DNA of 64,000 bases from Lachnoclostridium sp. UBA1175 (GTDB lineage: Bacteria > Bacillota > Clostridia > Lachnospirales > Lachnospiraceae), in the NCBI GenBank assembly GCA_002311665.1, contig DBYX01000015.1, forward strand, positions 1-64,000, written 5' to 3'. Positions within the stretch are counted from its first letter, which is position 1. Each line of letters begins with the position of its first letter. The position numbers and the translations under genes were made by a program. Below, piece by piece: positions 1 to 8,909 of this stretch. The notes under the pieces are model-generated. The model had not been told where the DNA came from and did not search any database. It saw only the letters and a program-made list of their open reading frames with translations.

Positions 1-78
1 CTTTCCCTTCGCAAGGCCTTATTTTATACGGCATTGCAACGGGATTGTGCTCTCCCTTCTTGGGTGAGCGCAACGGTG

Positions 79-107
79 ATTATAGCATAGCACGACTCCT
101 GTGTCAA
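79..107 (-). promoter_or_regulatory. consensus promoter reading out of the left edge
   Basis: On the minus strand there is a perfect -35 TTGACA (102-107), a 17-bp spacer and a perfect -10 TATAAT (79-84). Transcription would start near 72 and leave the window to the left. A promoter this close to consensus usually serves a strongly expressed gene or stable RNA, but the target lies outside the window. Confidence 0.75.
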
Positions 108-234
108 CAACTATTTGAGACTTTTTCAGGCCAGTTTTTGTGGAAATTTTGTGCACTTTTCACGGATATTCTCCTCCACACAAGATATTGTATCGAAAGC
201 ACGTTCCCGGCACAATTCGAAAGCCTGCGGGATG

Positions 235-266
235 AAAAAGCGGCCCGCGCCATTTGTGCGGACCGC
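235..266 (-). terminator. intrinsic terminator of the lipoprotein gene
   Basis: On the minus strand GCGGTCCGC (258-266) pairs with GCGGGCCGC (240-248), with one G-T pair, and a run of five T follows (235-239). It lies about 85 bases after the stop codon at 350. The stretch 1-349 holds no convincing gene, only this terminator, the edge promoter, and GC-rich degenerate repeats at about 290-380. Confidence 0.7.
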
Positions 267-349
267 CGTCTGTCTTACATTTTTCGTTCAAAGAATCCCT
301 CGCCCGGCACAGGTCCCTCTACCTGTATAGGTCCTCCGCACGGTGCGGG

Positions 350-1417
350 TCACTCTCCCTGCACAAGTCCCTCGCCCGGCGTGTGCGGTTCGTCCGTCAG
401 CGCGACCTCGTACCACGAGGAGATGTCCTCGCCGAGCTGCGCGGTGTCCGGGCCGGTGCCGCAGGTGATGCCGTACAGCGTATTTTCGTCTGCGGAAAAT
501 GCGTACACGCCCTTCTTGTTGTCCCAGATCGTGTCGATGCTGAGTTTGGCGCGCCGGATCCCGACCCACTCGCCGCTCTCCTTCTCGCGCACGTATATAT
601 TTCGGAAGGCACACGTGCGGATCTCGGTGCAGTACGCCGAAATGTAGTTCTCCATAAACTGCGACATCCCGCCGGTGAAGCACGAATCCTTCAGGCCGGT
701 GTCGAAGCAGCTGATCTTCGTCCACGCGCCGGCCTCGATGTCCTCCACCCACTGCTCCACATAGGTGTGGCCGCTCTCCTCATCCTCATAGCAGCACAGG
801 TACATGCGGTACCACCGGTCGGCCTTCCACTCGAAATCGGGGATGTAGTTGGTGCCGTTGCCCTCGCCTCCGAACACGTTCGTATCATCCGTGGGCGGAT
901 AGACGCGGGGCGCGCGAAGCACAACCTCCTCGCCGTTCTCATCGATGTAGTGGTGCTCCCAGAACGACATGATCGCCTTCTTGCCGTCCGGGCGGTTCTG
1001 CAGACCCGCGTAAGCGCCGCCGCTCTGCGTTACCTGATAACGGCTCGCGAGCTCCGACGTGTCCATCCTCCAGTTGCAGAGGGACCAGTACGTGCCAACC
1101 GCATCGTGATCCGTGCAAAAGTCGATCAGAAAGCCGGTGTAGCGTCCGCTCGTTCCGCTGAGGTCGGGGTTGCAGTATATGTTGTGCGCCATCCGGTTCT
1201 CCGGATTGTCCTCCGCCGGGATCGCGTCCGGCAGTTCGAGGATGGTACTCCAGTTGTACAGAGGCTTCGGCTCCTCCGTGGGCTCTGCCGCGGGTCCCTC
1301 CGAGGGCGGGTCAAGCGGCGGGCTTTCCGGCGTGCAGCCGATCATCAATGCCAGCAGACAGAAGGCCGAGAGCATTGCTGCCCATCGGCCGAGAAATTTC
1401 CCTTTTATATTGCGCAT
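350..1417 (-). CDS. secreted lipoprotein, DUF3472-like
   Basis: This is a lipoprotein of about 355 residues. The N-terminus has a basic stretch, a hydrophobic segment and a lipobox ending IGC at about residue 28, followed by a Pro/Glu-rich linker. The body contains the pattern of DUF3472 proteins: a Lys-Ala-Ile-x-Ser-x-Trp stretch, a GGEGNGTN motif, an aromatic WYRMYL strand, a tyrosine-rich VEQWVED region, and a GGMSQFMENY segment near the end. DUF3472 has no established biochemical role; extracellular carbohydrate binding is only a guess. I chose the ATG at 1417 because AGAGG sits nine bases upstream; an earlier ATG at 1468 has no such site. It appears monocistronic, with its terminator at 235-266. 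Confidence 0.65.
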   Translation of the reverse strand: MRNIKGKFLGRWAAMLSAFCLLALMIGCTPESPPLDPPSEGPAAEPTEEPKPLYNWSTILELPDAIPAEDNPENRMAHNIYCNPDLSGTSGRYTGFLIDFCTDHDAVGTYWSLCNWRMDTSELASRYQVTQSGGAYAGLQNRPDGKKAIMSFWEHHYIDENGEEVVLRAPRVYPPTDDTNVFGGEGNGTNYIPDFEWKADRWYRMYLCCYEDEESGHTYVEQWVEDIEAGAWTKISCFDTGLKDSCFTGGMSQFMENYISAYCTEIRTCAFRNIYVREKESGEWVGIRRAKLSIDTIWDNKKGVYAFSADENTLYGITCGTGPDTAQLGEDISSWYEVALTDEPHTPGEGLVQGE

Positions 1418-1469
1418 AACTATTTTCCTCTGAAATATATTCTCAGGGCGGCCGGGCCGCCCCGGCACG

Positions 1470-2438
1470 TTACGCTCTGCGAACCGCGAGGTGAATGTCG
1501 AAGCCGCCGAAATCCTGCTTTAAGTAGATGAACTCCGGTTTGCCCTTCGCGTCCCTGCGAAGCGTGGTGTAATCAAGCTCGACACCGTTTCTCTCGAGGT
1601 ACGCCATCGCGCGCTCCACGGACCACGTCATAATGGCGATGTGTCCCATCCGGCCGCGGCCGTTGCTCTTCATCACCTCGATGCCCTGCCCGCAGAAGAA
1701 CGATGCCGGGATCTCCATCTGCGGAAAACCGAACACATTCGTGAAAAGGTCCGCCGTTCGCTTCGCCTCCGTCTCGTCCTCGCTGTTGATGCCGACGTGC
1801 TTGATCGCAAATCCGAGCATCTTCGCGACCGCCTCGCGCGTCATCGCCGTGATCTTATCCCACTCGCCGCCGTTGATCAGGTCGGAGGCGACCATCCAGC
1901 TGCCGCCGCACGCAAGCACACGGTCGTTGGTCAGGTAGGGGATCATGTTGTCCGCGTTGATCCCGCCGGTCGGCATAAAGCGGACTCCGCCGTAGGGCGC
2001 CGCCATCGCCTTGATCTTCGCAAGGCCGCCGCTCGCCTCGGCGGGGAAAAATTTGACGACATCAAGCCCGAGTTCGAGCGCCTGCTCGATCTCCGAGGGG
2101 CTGCTGACGCCCGGCGTGATCGGAACGCCGATCTCCGCGCAGTACTTAACAACCTTCGGGTTCAGTCCGGGGCTTACGATGAATTTCGCCCCCGCAGCCA
2201 CCGCTGCGTCCACCTGCTCCGTCGTGAGAACCGTGCCGGCGCCCACGAGCATTGCGGGAAATGCCTTCGTCATCGCCGCAATGGCATCCGCCGCCGCAGC
2301 CGTGCGGAACGTTACCTCCGCCACCGGCAGCCCGCCGTCGCACAGCGCCTTCGCAAGCGGCACGGCGTCCTCCGCGCGGTCTATCTTTACGACCGGAATG
2401 ATACCGAACCGTCCGAACTCTTCCATAATTGCGTTCAT
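1470..2438 (-). CDS. eda: KDPG/KHG aldolase fused to a VOC-family domain
   Basis: Residues 1-210 form a class I 2-keto-3-deoxy-6-phosphogluconate / 4-hydroxy-2-oxoglutarate aldolase. Visible signatures are EVTFRT with the catalytic Glu, GAGTV, SPGL, and VVKFFPAE with the Schiff-base Lys. The usual enzyme ends near residue 210. Here about 110 more residues follow (from about 212, starting KHVGINSED) that look like a glyoxalase/VOC module with βαβββ-type strands ending FDIHLA. The aldolase cleaves KDPG to pyruvate and glyceraldehyde 3-phosphate; the tail may bind metal or a ligand, but this is inference. The start is supported by GGGAG seven bases upstream. The gene follows cvpA and its terminator, so it is probably transcribed separately. 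Confidence 0.9.
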   Translation of the reverse strand: MNAIMEEFGRFGIIPVVKIDRAEDAVPLAKALCDGGLPVAEVTFRTAAAADAIAAMTKAFPAMLVGAGTVLTTEQVDAAVAAGAKFIVSPGLNPKVVKYCAEIGVPITPGVSSPSEIEQALELGLDVVKFFPAEASGGLAKIKAMAAPYGGVRFMPTGGINADNMIPYLTNDRVLACGGSWMVASDLINGGEWDKITAMTREAVAKMLGFAIKHVGINSEDETEAKRTADLFTNVFGFPQMEIPASFFCGQGIEVMKSNGRGRMGHIAIMTWSVERAMAYLERNGVELDYTTLRRDAKGKPEFIYLKQDFGGFDIHLAVRRA

Positions 2439-2467
2439 AGTTTATATCTCCCTTTGTTGGAAAATCG

Positions 2468-2494
2468 GAAAACGCTGACGGAATCAGCGTTTTC
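2468..2494 (-). terminator. terminator after cvpA
   Basis: AAAACGCTGA (2469-2478) and TCAGCGTTTT (2484-2493) form a perfect ten-base stem, followed on the minus strand by a T-rich CGATTTTCC stretch. It separates cvpA from the aldolase gene. Confidence 0.75.
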
Positions 2495-2536
2495 GTAGTT
2501 TCACTGTCAATTATCCGCCGTACCGCGCCCCACAGG

Positions 2537-3229
2537 TCACAGTTTGTCCGTCAGATCGAGGTACACGTCGCAGATCAGATTGTTGTTGTAGACCGCACTG
2601 AGTATGTTGCTCTCCTCGATCGCGGACTGGCAGGTCCTGCCGAACTCCGTGTTGCCGAGCGCCGTGATCACCGTAAAGAACATAAAGATCAGCACAATGC
2701 CGATGAAAAGGCCGACCAGCGAGCCGGACAACCGGTTCATCGTGCTCAGCACCGGCAGCTTCGCGACGAAGTCGAGCGCTACGCCGAGCAGGTATATGAT
2801 CGCCAGCAGCGTGATAAACAGGATCACGAAGCAGGCCGCGCGGATGATGACGTTGGACACAAGGCCCTCCACGTAATCCGCCGCGTTGTTCGCGTCAAAC
2901 ATCTTGAAGCCGTCCTCCGAGTTGTAAGACCGGAGCTGTTTCTTCACTGTATCGGGCAGATCCAGATCGTTGATATCCTCGTCCGTGATGGTCGCCTTCT
3001 CCGCGAGCTTGTCGAGTTTCAGCGATTTGCGGACATTGTCCTTCACCGAGGAAACCAGGCTCTCCTGCTGCATCACAACCTTCGAAAGCGGCTGGCAAAG
3101 CGCCGCCGCGAGCACCAGAGCCAGCGCCACCGCCAGAAAATGGAACACCATTTTCACGAAACCGCGGATCCAACCCCAGACCACGCAGATCAGCAGGATC
3201 GCTCCGCATGCCACTATCATCCAATTCAT
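2537..3229 (-). CDS. cvpA: CvpA family membrane protein
   Basis: This 230-residue protein has an N-terminal pair of membrane helices (about 4-22 and 30-48), a charged loop of about 75 residues, and two further hydrophobic segments (about 128-155 and 168-195). The pattern of a Trp-Gly-x-x-Arg-Gly-Phe turn after the first helix, and of Gly-rich later helices, fits the CvpA (colicin V production) family. Members are linked to envelope homeostasis and, in some bacteria, to toxin export. The gene lies downstream of the DUF5711-type gene with a 45-base gap, and its own terminator follows at 2468-2494. The two genes probably share a transcript. Confidence 0.85.
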   Translation of the reverse strand: MNWMIVACGAILLICVVWGWIRGFVKMVFHFLAVALALVLAAALCQPLSKVVMQQESLVSSVKDNVRKSLKLDKLAEKATITDEDINDLDLPDTVKKQLRSYNSEDGFKMFDANNAADYVEGLVSNVIIRAACFVILFITLLAIIYLLGVALDFVAKLPVLSTMNRLSGSLVGLFIGIVLIFMFFTVITALGNTEFGRTCQSAIEESNILSAVYNNNLICDVYLDLTDKL

Positions 3230-3274
3230 AATTTTCTCCTCTCCCGCATACCTCGGGCAGACACGCCCGACGCC

Positions 3275-4474
3275 TTAATTGCCGCCAATCAGTCGGATGC
3301 GGTTGAACTGATTGTCGCTGATCAGCGCGAAGCTGTTGTCCTGGTCCGTCGAGAAGCAGTACGTGACTGCCCTCGACACGGAGGACTTGTATTTGTCGTT
3401 GCCCTTGATGCGGAAAATGTACAGGGCAACATCGCTGTACAGCAGAACATCTCCCCCGTCGATCCGGAATCCGCCGTAGTAGTTGTCCATCATCCGGGTG
3501 TCGATCTGCTTGCCGGTCGTGTCGTACAGCGTCACTGCGTACTGGATCCGGCCGCTGTCCCGACGCTCGGAAAGAAGTCCGATGTACTTGCTGCTGAAGG
3601 AAAACCGGCGAAGTGTGCCGGTGTACTCAATCTCCTTCGCCTCCAGGTTCGGGATCTCGTCCATCTCGTAGAGAAGCAGACTCTTGTCGCCGAACACGGC
3701 CACGCGGTCGTTCGTGACAAACTCCACATCGGCGAACAGATTGTCCGCATGCTCCGTCTTCACGGACTCCGCCTTGCCGACCAGTCCGTCGTAGTAGCTT
3801 CTTCCTACACCGCCGAAGTTGTAGAACACAACTCGCGAGCGGATGTTGTCATCCTCAAAATAAGCGAAGGTCACGACAAGTTTGGTCCCGTCCTCCGAGA
3901 GGGCGAGGTCCAGCGGAAAACCGTTCACCGTCGTGACGGTGTTCATATCCACCACCCGCTTGCCGTCCGTGTGGTAGATGGAAATGTAATCGTCCTTGCC
4001 GTCGTCCATCAGAACCGCGGTCTCGCCGTTGGCTGCGATCGCGACGCGCACGATCGGATGGTCCGTCGTCACGTTGCTGAACGCGCCCGAGCCGTCCATG
4101 ATGTAGAGGGACACGCCGCCGGCATCGCCGATCGCAGCATACCGTCCGCAGGTGTCGGCCACCGGGTTGGCCATGTTGTAGGACACATTCCAGAGGCTCT
4201 CACCGTCCTGGTTGACCGCCTCCGCGCCGTCCCGCGCGTAGCGCATCACGCCGTCGCGGATCGGAAGCGTTCCGTTCACGCTCGTGAAGGGAAGCTGCTT
4301 CGTCTTGATCACATCGTAGGCTGCGTATGTCTTGCGGTCGTTTCTTCGCTTGATCCATATGCCGGCCGCAACACCGATGACCACGATCACGATGGCCGCG
4401 ATCAGAATGTATATCGGACGAAAGCGGGATTCCCCCGTGTATTCCTTTGTGACCTGTTTTGTTGCCTCGTCCAC
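3275..4474 (-). CDS. DUF5711-type membrane-anchored β-propeller protein
   Basis: The protein has a short cytosolic N-terminus, one membrane helix (about residues 20-42 from the chosen start) and a long outer part made of repeating β-strand blocks with periodic Gly-Asp turns, as expected of a propeller. The family (DUF5711) is common next to cvpA in Clostridia and has no known function. An upstream TTG at 4510 could start the frame, but GTG at 4474 has a strong AAGGAAGG seven bases upstream, so I prefer it. The gene lies 56 bases after recR and 45 bases before cvpA on the same strand, which suggests one unit. Confidence 0.75.
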   Translation of the reverse strand: MDEATKQVTKEYTGESRFRPIYILIAAIVIVVIGVAAGIWIKRRNDRKTYAAYDVIKTKQLPFTSVNGTLPIRDGVMRYARDGAEAVNQDGESLWNVSYNMANPVADTCGRYAAIGDAGGVSLYIMDGSGAFSNVTTDHPIVRVAIAANGETAVLMDDGKDDYISIYHTDGKRVVDMNTVTTVNGFPLDLALSEDGTKLVVTFAYFEDDNIRSRVVFYNFGGVGRSYYDGLVGKAESVKTEHADNLFADVEFVTNDRVAVFGDKSLLLYEMDEIPNLEAKEIEYTGTLRRFSFSSKYIGLLSERRDSGRIQYAVTLYDTTGKQIDTRMMDNYYGGFRIDGGDVLLYSDVALYIFRIKGNDKYKSSVSRAVTYCFSTDQDNSFALISDNQFNRIRLIGGN

Positions 4475-4530
4475 AGGGGGCCCTCCTTCCTTCCGTAATG
4501 ATCCGTGCAAAATAAAGGCCGTCGGCCGAC

Positions 4531-5127
4531 CTACAGTTCCTTGCGGTTCTCGAGCGCCTTCAGAAGCGTCACCTCATCCACGTACTCGAGGTCGCCGCCC
4601 ACCGGAACGCCGCTCGCGATCCGCGTCACGCGAATACCGGTGTCCTTCAGCGTCTTGCTGATGAACATTGCGGTCGCCTCGCCCTCCAGCGTGGAGTTCG
4701 TCGCGATGATGACCTCGTCCACGTCACCCTGCAGCCGGACCATCAACTCCTTGAGGCGGATGTCCGCCGGGCCGATGCCCATCAGCGGGGAGATCGCCCC
4801 CTGCAGCACGTGGTACACGCCGTTGTACTGGCCGGTCTTCTCGTACGCCACGAGGTCACGCGTATTTTCCACAACCATGATCGTGCGGTGGTCGCGCTTG
4901 TCGCTGGCGCAGATCGGACAGATGTCCTCATCGGTCAGAGTGCAGCACTCGCGGCAGAACCGCGCGCTCGTGCGGGCCGTAAGGATCGCCTCCGAGAGAT
5001 CGCGCACCTGCTCCTCGGGCATGTGGAGGATGTGGAACGCCAGCCGTTGCGCCGACTTCTGACCGACCCCCGGCAAATGCCCGAGTTCGGCGATCAGCTT
5101 GGTTATCGTTTTGCTGTAGTACTCCAC
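4531..5127 (-). CDS. recR: recombination mediator RecR
   Basis: At 198 residues the protein has the usual RecR length. An N-terminal helix-hairpin-helix (LPGVGQKSAQRLA, about 18-30) is followed by a four-Cys zinc finger (Cys58, Cys61, Cys70, Cys73). A Toprim domain (about 80-175) carries VVEN near its start and the LxGxISPLxGxGP stretch that marks the family. RecR works with RecO and RecF to load RecA on single-stranded gaps. It sits in the conserved dnaX-ybaB-recR order, 92 bases after ybaB. Confidence 0.97.
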   Translation of the reverse strand: MEYYSKTITKLIAELGHLPGVGQKSAQRLAFHILHMPEEQVRDLSEAILTARTSARFCRECCTLTDEDICPICASDKRDHRTIMVVENTRDLVAYEKTGQYNGVYHVLQGAISPLMGIGPADIRLKELMVRLQGDVDEVIIATNSTLEGEATAMFISKTLKDTGIRVTRIASGVPVGGDLEYVDEVTLLKALENRKEL

Positions 5128-5219
5128 GGCCGGCTACTCCTTCAAGTCCCTGTATTTCGGCGTCTCCGCCGTTGCCCCTTCAACGCGGCTCCCGCGGGAT
5201 CCGCGCGTCCGGCTTCTTA

Positions 5220-5579
5220 TCAGAACAGGCCGCCGAAATCGCCGAGGCCGCCCGTCAGACCGCCCGCGATACCGCTCATTGCCTCGTTGGTCTCCGCCTC
5301 CATGTTGCGGAACGCTTCGTTGACCGCAGCCATGATCAGATCCTGGAGCATCTCAACATCATCGGGATCCACAACGTCCTTCGAGATCTCGATCGCAACA
5401 ACCTCCTTTTGGCCGGAAACGCGAACCTTAACGGCACCGCCGCCTGCGGTCGCTTCCCACTCCTTGGTCTCCAGCTCCTTCTGCATCTCCTCCATCTGGC
5501 GCTGCATACGCTGAGCCTGCTTCATAAGGTTGTTCATGTTGCCCGGCATACCGCCGGAAAATCCGCCCTTCTTACCCAT
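5220..5579 (-). CDS. YbaB/EbfC nucleoid-associated protein
   Basis: This 119-residue protein begins with a Gly/Met-rich stretch followed by a QAQRMQRQMEEMQ helix. A β-sheet segment (VKVRVSGQKEVVAIEI) and the helical LxDLIMAAVNEA region end with a Gly-rich tail, the standard YbaB layout. It forms dimers that bind DNA. The start at 5579 has AAAGGAG upstream; a longer in-frame extension to 5675 overlaps dnaX and has no proper site. The gene lies 73 bases after dnaX in the same direction. Confidence 0.93.
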   Translation of the reverse strand: MGKKGGFSGGMPGNMNNLMKQAQRMQRQMEEMQKELETKEWEATAGGGAVKVRVSGQKEVVAIEISKDVVDPDDVEMLQDLIMAAVNEAFRNMEAETNEAMSGIAGGLTGGLGDFGGLF

Positions 5580-5652
5580 TGTGTCGTCTCCTTTTTCTTT
5601 CGCTTTTCGTTCTTTATGGATTCCGTGTGTACGGTTATCGCTGTCGTCGGTG

Positions 5653-7212
5653 TCAGATGATCTCGATCTCCACATCGCCCAGCCGGCCCGCGACGGCCTC
5701 GCTCAGGTCGACGTACTGCGCCGGGCTCTCGCCCTCCTTGAGGAGCTCGATCTCCACCTTGACCGTCTGGTGGATCGTCTTCTCGATGGTCTTCTCCACC
5801 TGCTCGATGTGGTTTTCCGAGTTGATCAGATTGTAGTCCGTCGGCGAAGTGAACACCATCAGCAGGTTGCCGCTGCGGCTCAGGCTCGGCGTGCACACCC
5901 TCATCGCCATCCGCGTGGGATGCGGCGCCATCTGACAAAGCGTCTGCCAGTTTTTCACGACGTCGAGTATGCTCTCGGGAAGCGCGACCTTCAGTTTCTC
6001 CTTCGGCGCCTCCTCTTCCTCGGGCTCCTCCGCGGGCGCCGAAACGCCGGTTCTCCGAAGGACCGCGAGCTCATTTTCCAAACGGCGGATTCGATCCAGC
6101 ACCGCCTCGTTGTCGACATCCACCTGCGGCCGGCACAGTCTCACCACCGTCATCTCGATCAGCACTCGCTTCTGTGACTCGTGGCGCAGCCGGTTGGTCA
6201 GCTCACACAGCACCGAGATGTAGCGCATCAGCTCCTCCGGTGCGTACACCTTCGCCTCGTGCGCGAGAAGCTTCATCTGCTCGCCGGACATCTCCAGCGC
6301 CTCGCTCAGGTCCTCCCCGGACTGGGCGAGCAGCAGGTTGCGAAGATACCATGTCAGATCCGTGATGAATCGCGGCAGCTCCCGCCCCGCCACGGTCATC
6401 TCATCGAGAAGCCGTATGATTTTCGGGATTCGTCCCTCATGTATGTAGCGAAGCGCCAGCGCGAACGTCTCCACATCGACGGTACCGAGCACCTCGAGGA
6501 TGCGGTCGTAGGTGAGCTCCTCGCCCGCGTAGTACGACACGCACCGCTCCAGCAGGGAGAGTGCGTCTCGCATCGAGCCGTCGGCAAGCCGCGCGACGTA
6601 GCGCATGGCCTTCTCCTCCGTCCCGATCCCTTCCTTCTCGCACAGCTCCATCAGCCGGTCCGCGATCGTCTCGAGCCGGATCCGCTTGAAATCGTACCGC
6701 TGGCACCGGGAGAGGATTGTGATCGGGATCGCGTGAACCTCGGTCGTCGCCAGGATAAAAACGACATACGACGGCGGTTCCTCGAGCGTCTTCAGCAGCG
6801 CGTTGAACGCGCCCGTCGAGAGCATGTGAACCTCGTCGATGATATATACTTTGAATTTGCCTTCCGTCGGGTAGTAGCGCACCTCGTCCACGATCTCGCG
6901 GATGTTGGCGACGCCGTTGTTGGACGCCGCGTCGAGCTCGACGACGTTCATCGAGCTTCCGTCGTTGATCGCCCTGCACATTGCACACTCGTTGCAGGGG
7001 TTCCCGTCGACCGGGTTCTCGCAGTTGATCGCCTTCGCCAGTATCTTGGCGACGGATGTCTTGCCGGTGCCCCGCGTCCCGTTGAAGCAGTACGCATGGC
7101 CGATCCGGCCGGTCCGCAGCTGATTCCGAAGCGTTGTGACGACCGCGTCCTGACCCTTGACCTCGTCAAATGTCGACGGGCGGAATTTGCGATACAGCGC
7201 AATGTATGCCAT
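5653..7212 (-). CDS. dnaX: DNA polymerase III subunit gamma/tau
   Basis: This 519-residue AAA+ clamp-loader subunit has Walker A GTRGTGKT (45-52), a zinc module (Cys64, Cys73, Cys76, Cys79), Walker B IIDEVHML, a TLEEPP region, sensor ATTE, and an SRC motif serving as arginine finger. A Glu-rich linker near residue 400 separates the ATPase collar from the C-terminal τ part that contacts the polymerase. I see no obvious slippery run, so a separate γ product by frameshift is not indicated. A good promoter lies at 7249-7277. Confidence 0.97.
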   Translation of the reverse strand: MAYIALYRKFRPSTFDEVKGQDAVVTTLRNQLRTGRIGHAYCFNGTRGTGKTSVAKILAKAINCENPVDGNPCNECAMCRAINDGSSMNVVELDAASNNGVANIREIVDEVRYYPTEGKFKVYIIDEVHMLSTGAFNALLKTLEEPPSYVVFILATTEVHAIPITILSRCQRYDFKRIRLETIADRLMELCEKEGIGTEEKAMRYVARLADGSMRDALSLLERCVSYYAGEELTYDRILEVLGTVDVETFALALRYIHEGRIPKIIRLLDEMTVAGRELPRFITDLTWYLRNLLLAQSGEDLSEALEMSGEQMKLLAHEAKVYAPEELMRYISVLCELTNRLRHESQKRVLIEMTVVRLCRPQVDVDNEAVLDRIRRLENELAVLRRTGVSAPAEEPEEEEAPKEKLKVALPESILDVVKNWQTLCQMAPHPTRMAMRVCTPSLSRSGNLLMVFTSPTDYNLINSENHIEQVEKTIEKTIHQTVKVEIELLKEGESPAQYVDLSEAVAGRLGDVEIEII

Positions 7213-7248
7213 GCCTTGCTCCTTTCCTCGGTCTTTTCGTGTCCTGCT

Positions 7249-7277
7249 ATTATATCATACCGCCCCGGAAAAGTCCA
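7249..7277 (-). promoter_or_regulatory. promoter of dnaX
   Basis: On the minus strand, TGGACT (7272-7277), a 17-bp spacer and a perfect TATAAT (7249-7254) lie about 37 bases upstream of the dnaX start. Confidence 0.65.
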
Positions 7278-7352
7278 CACCGTGACGCCGGTCGGTAGGG
7301 GGGTCTGCGCCGCTTCCGCGGAAAATGCGCCCCCTCCCCGCCGGTGCGCGGA

Positions 7353-7637
7353 CTACCTCCCTCCGTAGAAGGAGTCCTCCTCGATCACGTGCAGTTCGAG
7401 CCAGTCGAAATCAATATGCTCGATGAAGGAATCCTGCCCAAAGCGCGTCCGCGCGGTTTTCTTGAACTCCTTCAAATTGTTCTGAAGCCAGATCGGCTTG
7501 GGCAGATCCCACTCGGAGCACGCGCGGTCCACCGCCTCGAAAACTTTCTTCGTGCGGTTGACGGGCTCGCCGTTCTCCACGGTCAGATCCTTCACCAGCC
7601 GATTGTCCTTCCACAGTTTGATCCACATACGAAACAT
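7353..7637 (-). CDS. small conserved protein of unknown function
   Basis: The product has 94 residues, is rich in aromatic and charged residues, and has no membrane segment or signal peptide. It starts MFRMWIKLWKDNRLVKD and contains WLQNNLKEFKKTARTRF in the middle and a DWLEL strand near the end. I recognise the type as a small cytosolic protein found in related Clostridia, but no function is known. A GGAG-containing site precedes the ATG. It lies between dnaX and the rhomboid pair in the same direction, 53 bases after the rhomboid gene at 7691. Confidence 0.7.
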   Translation of the reverse strand: MFRMWIKLWKDNRLVKDLTVENGEPVNRTKKVFEAVDRACSEWDLPKPIWLQNNLKEFKKTARTRFGQDSFIEHIDFDWLELHVIEEDSFYGGR

Positions 7638-7690
7638 CGCAAACTCCTTCTCCCGCGGTGCGGCCGCGCGGAGCCGTTTCCGCGACGGGA

Positions 7691-8836
7691 TTACGCCGAA
7701 ACCGTCTTGTCGTCCTCAGCGATCTTTTTGTCCATAATATAAAACAGAACGGCACCGAGAATAAAGCCGCTGACATGAGCCGCAAGGTCGATCATCTGCT
7801 CGGTGTTCAGTATCCACGACAGGACAAGCGGATACAGGATGCTGTACGCCAGGTACGCAAAAATTGCCCAGATCGGCACACCCAAACCGCTCTTGCGCAT
7901 TTTCGGATGACGGTACATCAACACCGCCAGCGCGCCGATCAAGCCGAAGATCGCTCCGGACGCACCGACGCTGATGAGCTCCGCATCACCCATGATCAGT
8001 CGCCAGATCGACGCGATTACCGCAGATCCGAAGCCGGCGATCATATACAGAATGAGATACTGAAGCTTGTTCCTGTTGCGCGACATATAGTCCTCAACAA
8101 CGGAACCGAATGCAAAGAGCGCCAGCATGTTACCGAGGATATGATCGATGCCCGCGTGAAGGAAAATGGCGGTGAAGTAGCGGTAGAACTGTCCCCGCTC
8201 CACGCAGTCATGCCAGCTCGCGCCGCCGGCCTCGGCCACCTCATCCACACCGATGATGAAGGAGAACAGCATCAGGATGACATTGATGACCACAAGGGCG
8301 ATCGTGATGTGCATCGCAAGCTTGTGCTTTACCGCATACGAGTTCTCCACGACATCGGGATCGATACCCCAGAGCGTCTCGTTCTGCCAGTCCGGCACAA
8401 TGATGCCGGCCATGCATTTGGCCTTGTCCTCATCGAGCAGCTCGCGCAGGTCGCTCCCCAGCCAAGGCAACGGGCACATCTGCTGGTACGGATCGACGAT
8501 CACGCTGCCTTTCTTCGGGTCCACGACCCAGTAGCCGCACAGCGCCAGATCCCACTCCTTCGCGAGTGAATACGCAAAATCCGACTCCCCCGTGAGGAAC
8601 AGTGTCATAATACGCAGATACGGCGGTCTCTCCCGGAACTGGTTCTGAAGCGCCATAAGGTACTCCTGGTACTGCAGGCGGTTCATCCGGTGCATCTCCC
8701 GGTCGCTGACCATCCACAAAACCGTGGTGAGCATTGTCTCGGGATTCTTCTGATAATACAGGCACATACCGGGATTGTGCAGATCAATCCGGTTCATATG
8801 CCTCTCCTCAAATCTTTGTTTCATCGCATCCCACAT
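7691..8836 (-). CDS. rhomboid intramembrane serine protease with N-terminal soluble domain
   Basis: Residues 1-170 form a soluble domain and residues about 172-370 a six-helix rhomboid core. Core motifs are the HxxxN pair (His232, Asn236), the catalytic Ser293 in GASGAIFG, and His354 in AAHVSG near the last helix. Rhomboids cut substrate helices within the membrane. The N-terminal domain resembles that of the neighbouring rhomboid (8894-10075): both have a short LTLFLT-type strand and a YWxVD strand, so the two genes are a tandem duplication. The domain has no function I can assign. A TATAAT-like element (8870-8875, minus strand) may drive it. Confidence 0.9.
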   Translation of the reverse strand: MWDAMKQRFEERHMNRIDLHNPGMCLYYQKNPETMLTTVLWMVSDREMHRMNRLQYQEYLMALQNQFRERPPYLRIMTLFLTGESDFAYSLAKEWDLALCGYWVVDPKKGSVIVDPYQQMCPLPWLGSDLRELLDEDKAKCMAGIIVPDWQNETLWGIDPDVVENSYAVKHKLAMHITIALVVINVILMLFSFIIGVDEVAEAGGASWHDCVERGQFYRYFTAIFLHAGIDHILGNMLALFAFGSVVEDYMSRNRNKLQYLILYMIAGFGSAVIASIWRLIMGDAELISVGASGAIFGLIGALAVLMYRHPKMRKSGLGVPIWAIFAYLAYSILYPLVLSWILNTEQMIDLAAHVSGFILGAVLFYIMDKKIAEDDKTVSA

Positions 8837-8881
8837 AAAAACACCCCCGTTTTTCTTTATTATCCGTATATTATATTTCTC

Positions 8882-8909
8882 ATTCGTTGACTTTCATTCG
8901 TTGACTTTC
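8882..8909. repeat. 14-bp direct tandem duplication at a stop codon
   Basis: ATTCGTTGACTTTC occurs twice back to back (8882-8895 and 8896-8909). The minus-strand stop of the rhomboid gene at 8894 lies at the junction. Each copy encodes the same Lys-Val-Asn-Glu-stop end, so the duplication leaves the protein unchanged. Confidence 0.85.

Noticed and set aside
7213..7352. Possible SRP RNA next to dnaX, a common location
   Set aside because: No GGAA-tetraloop arm is present there; the true SRP RNA is at 33064-33330.
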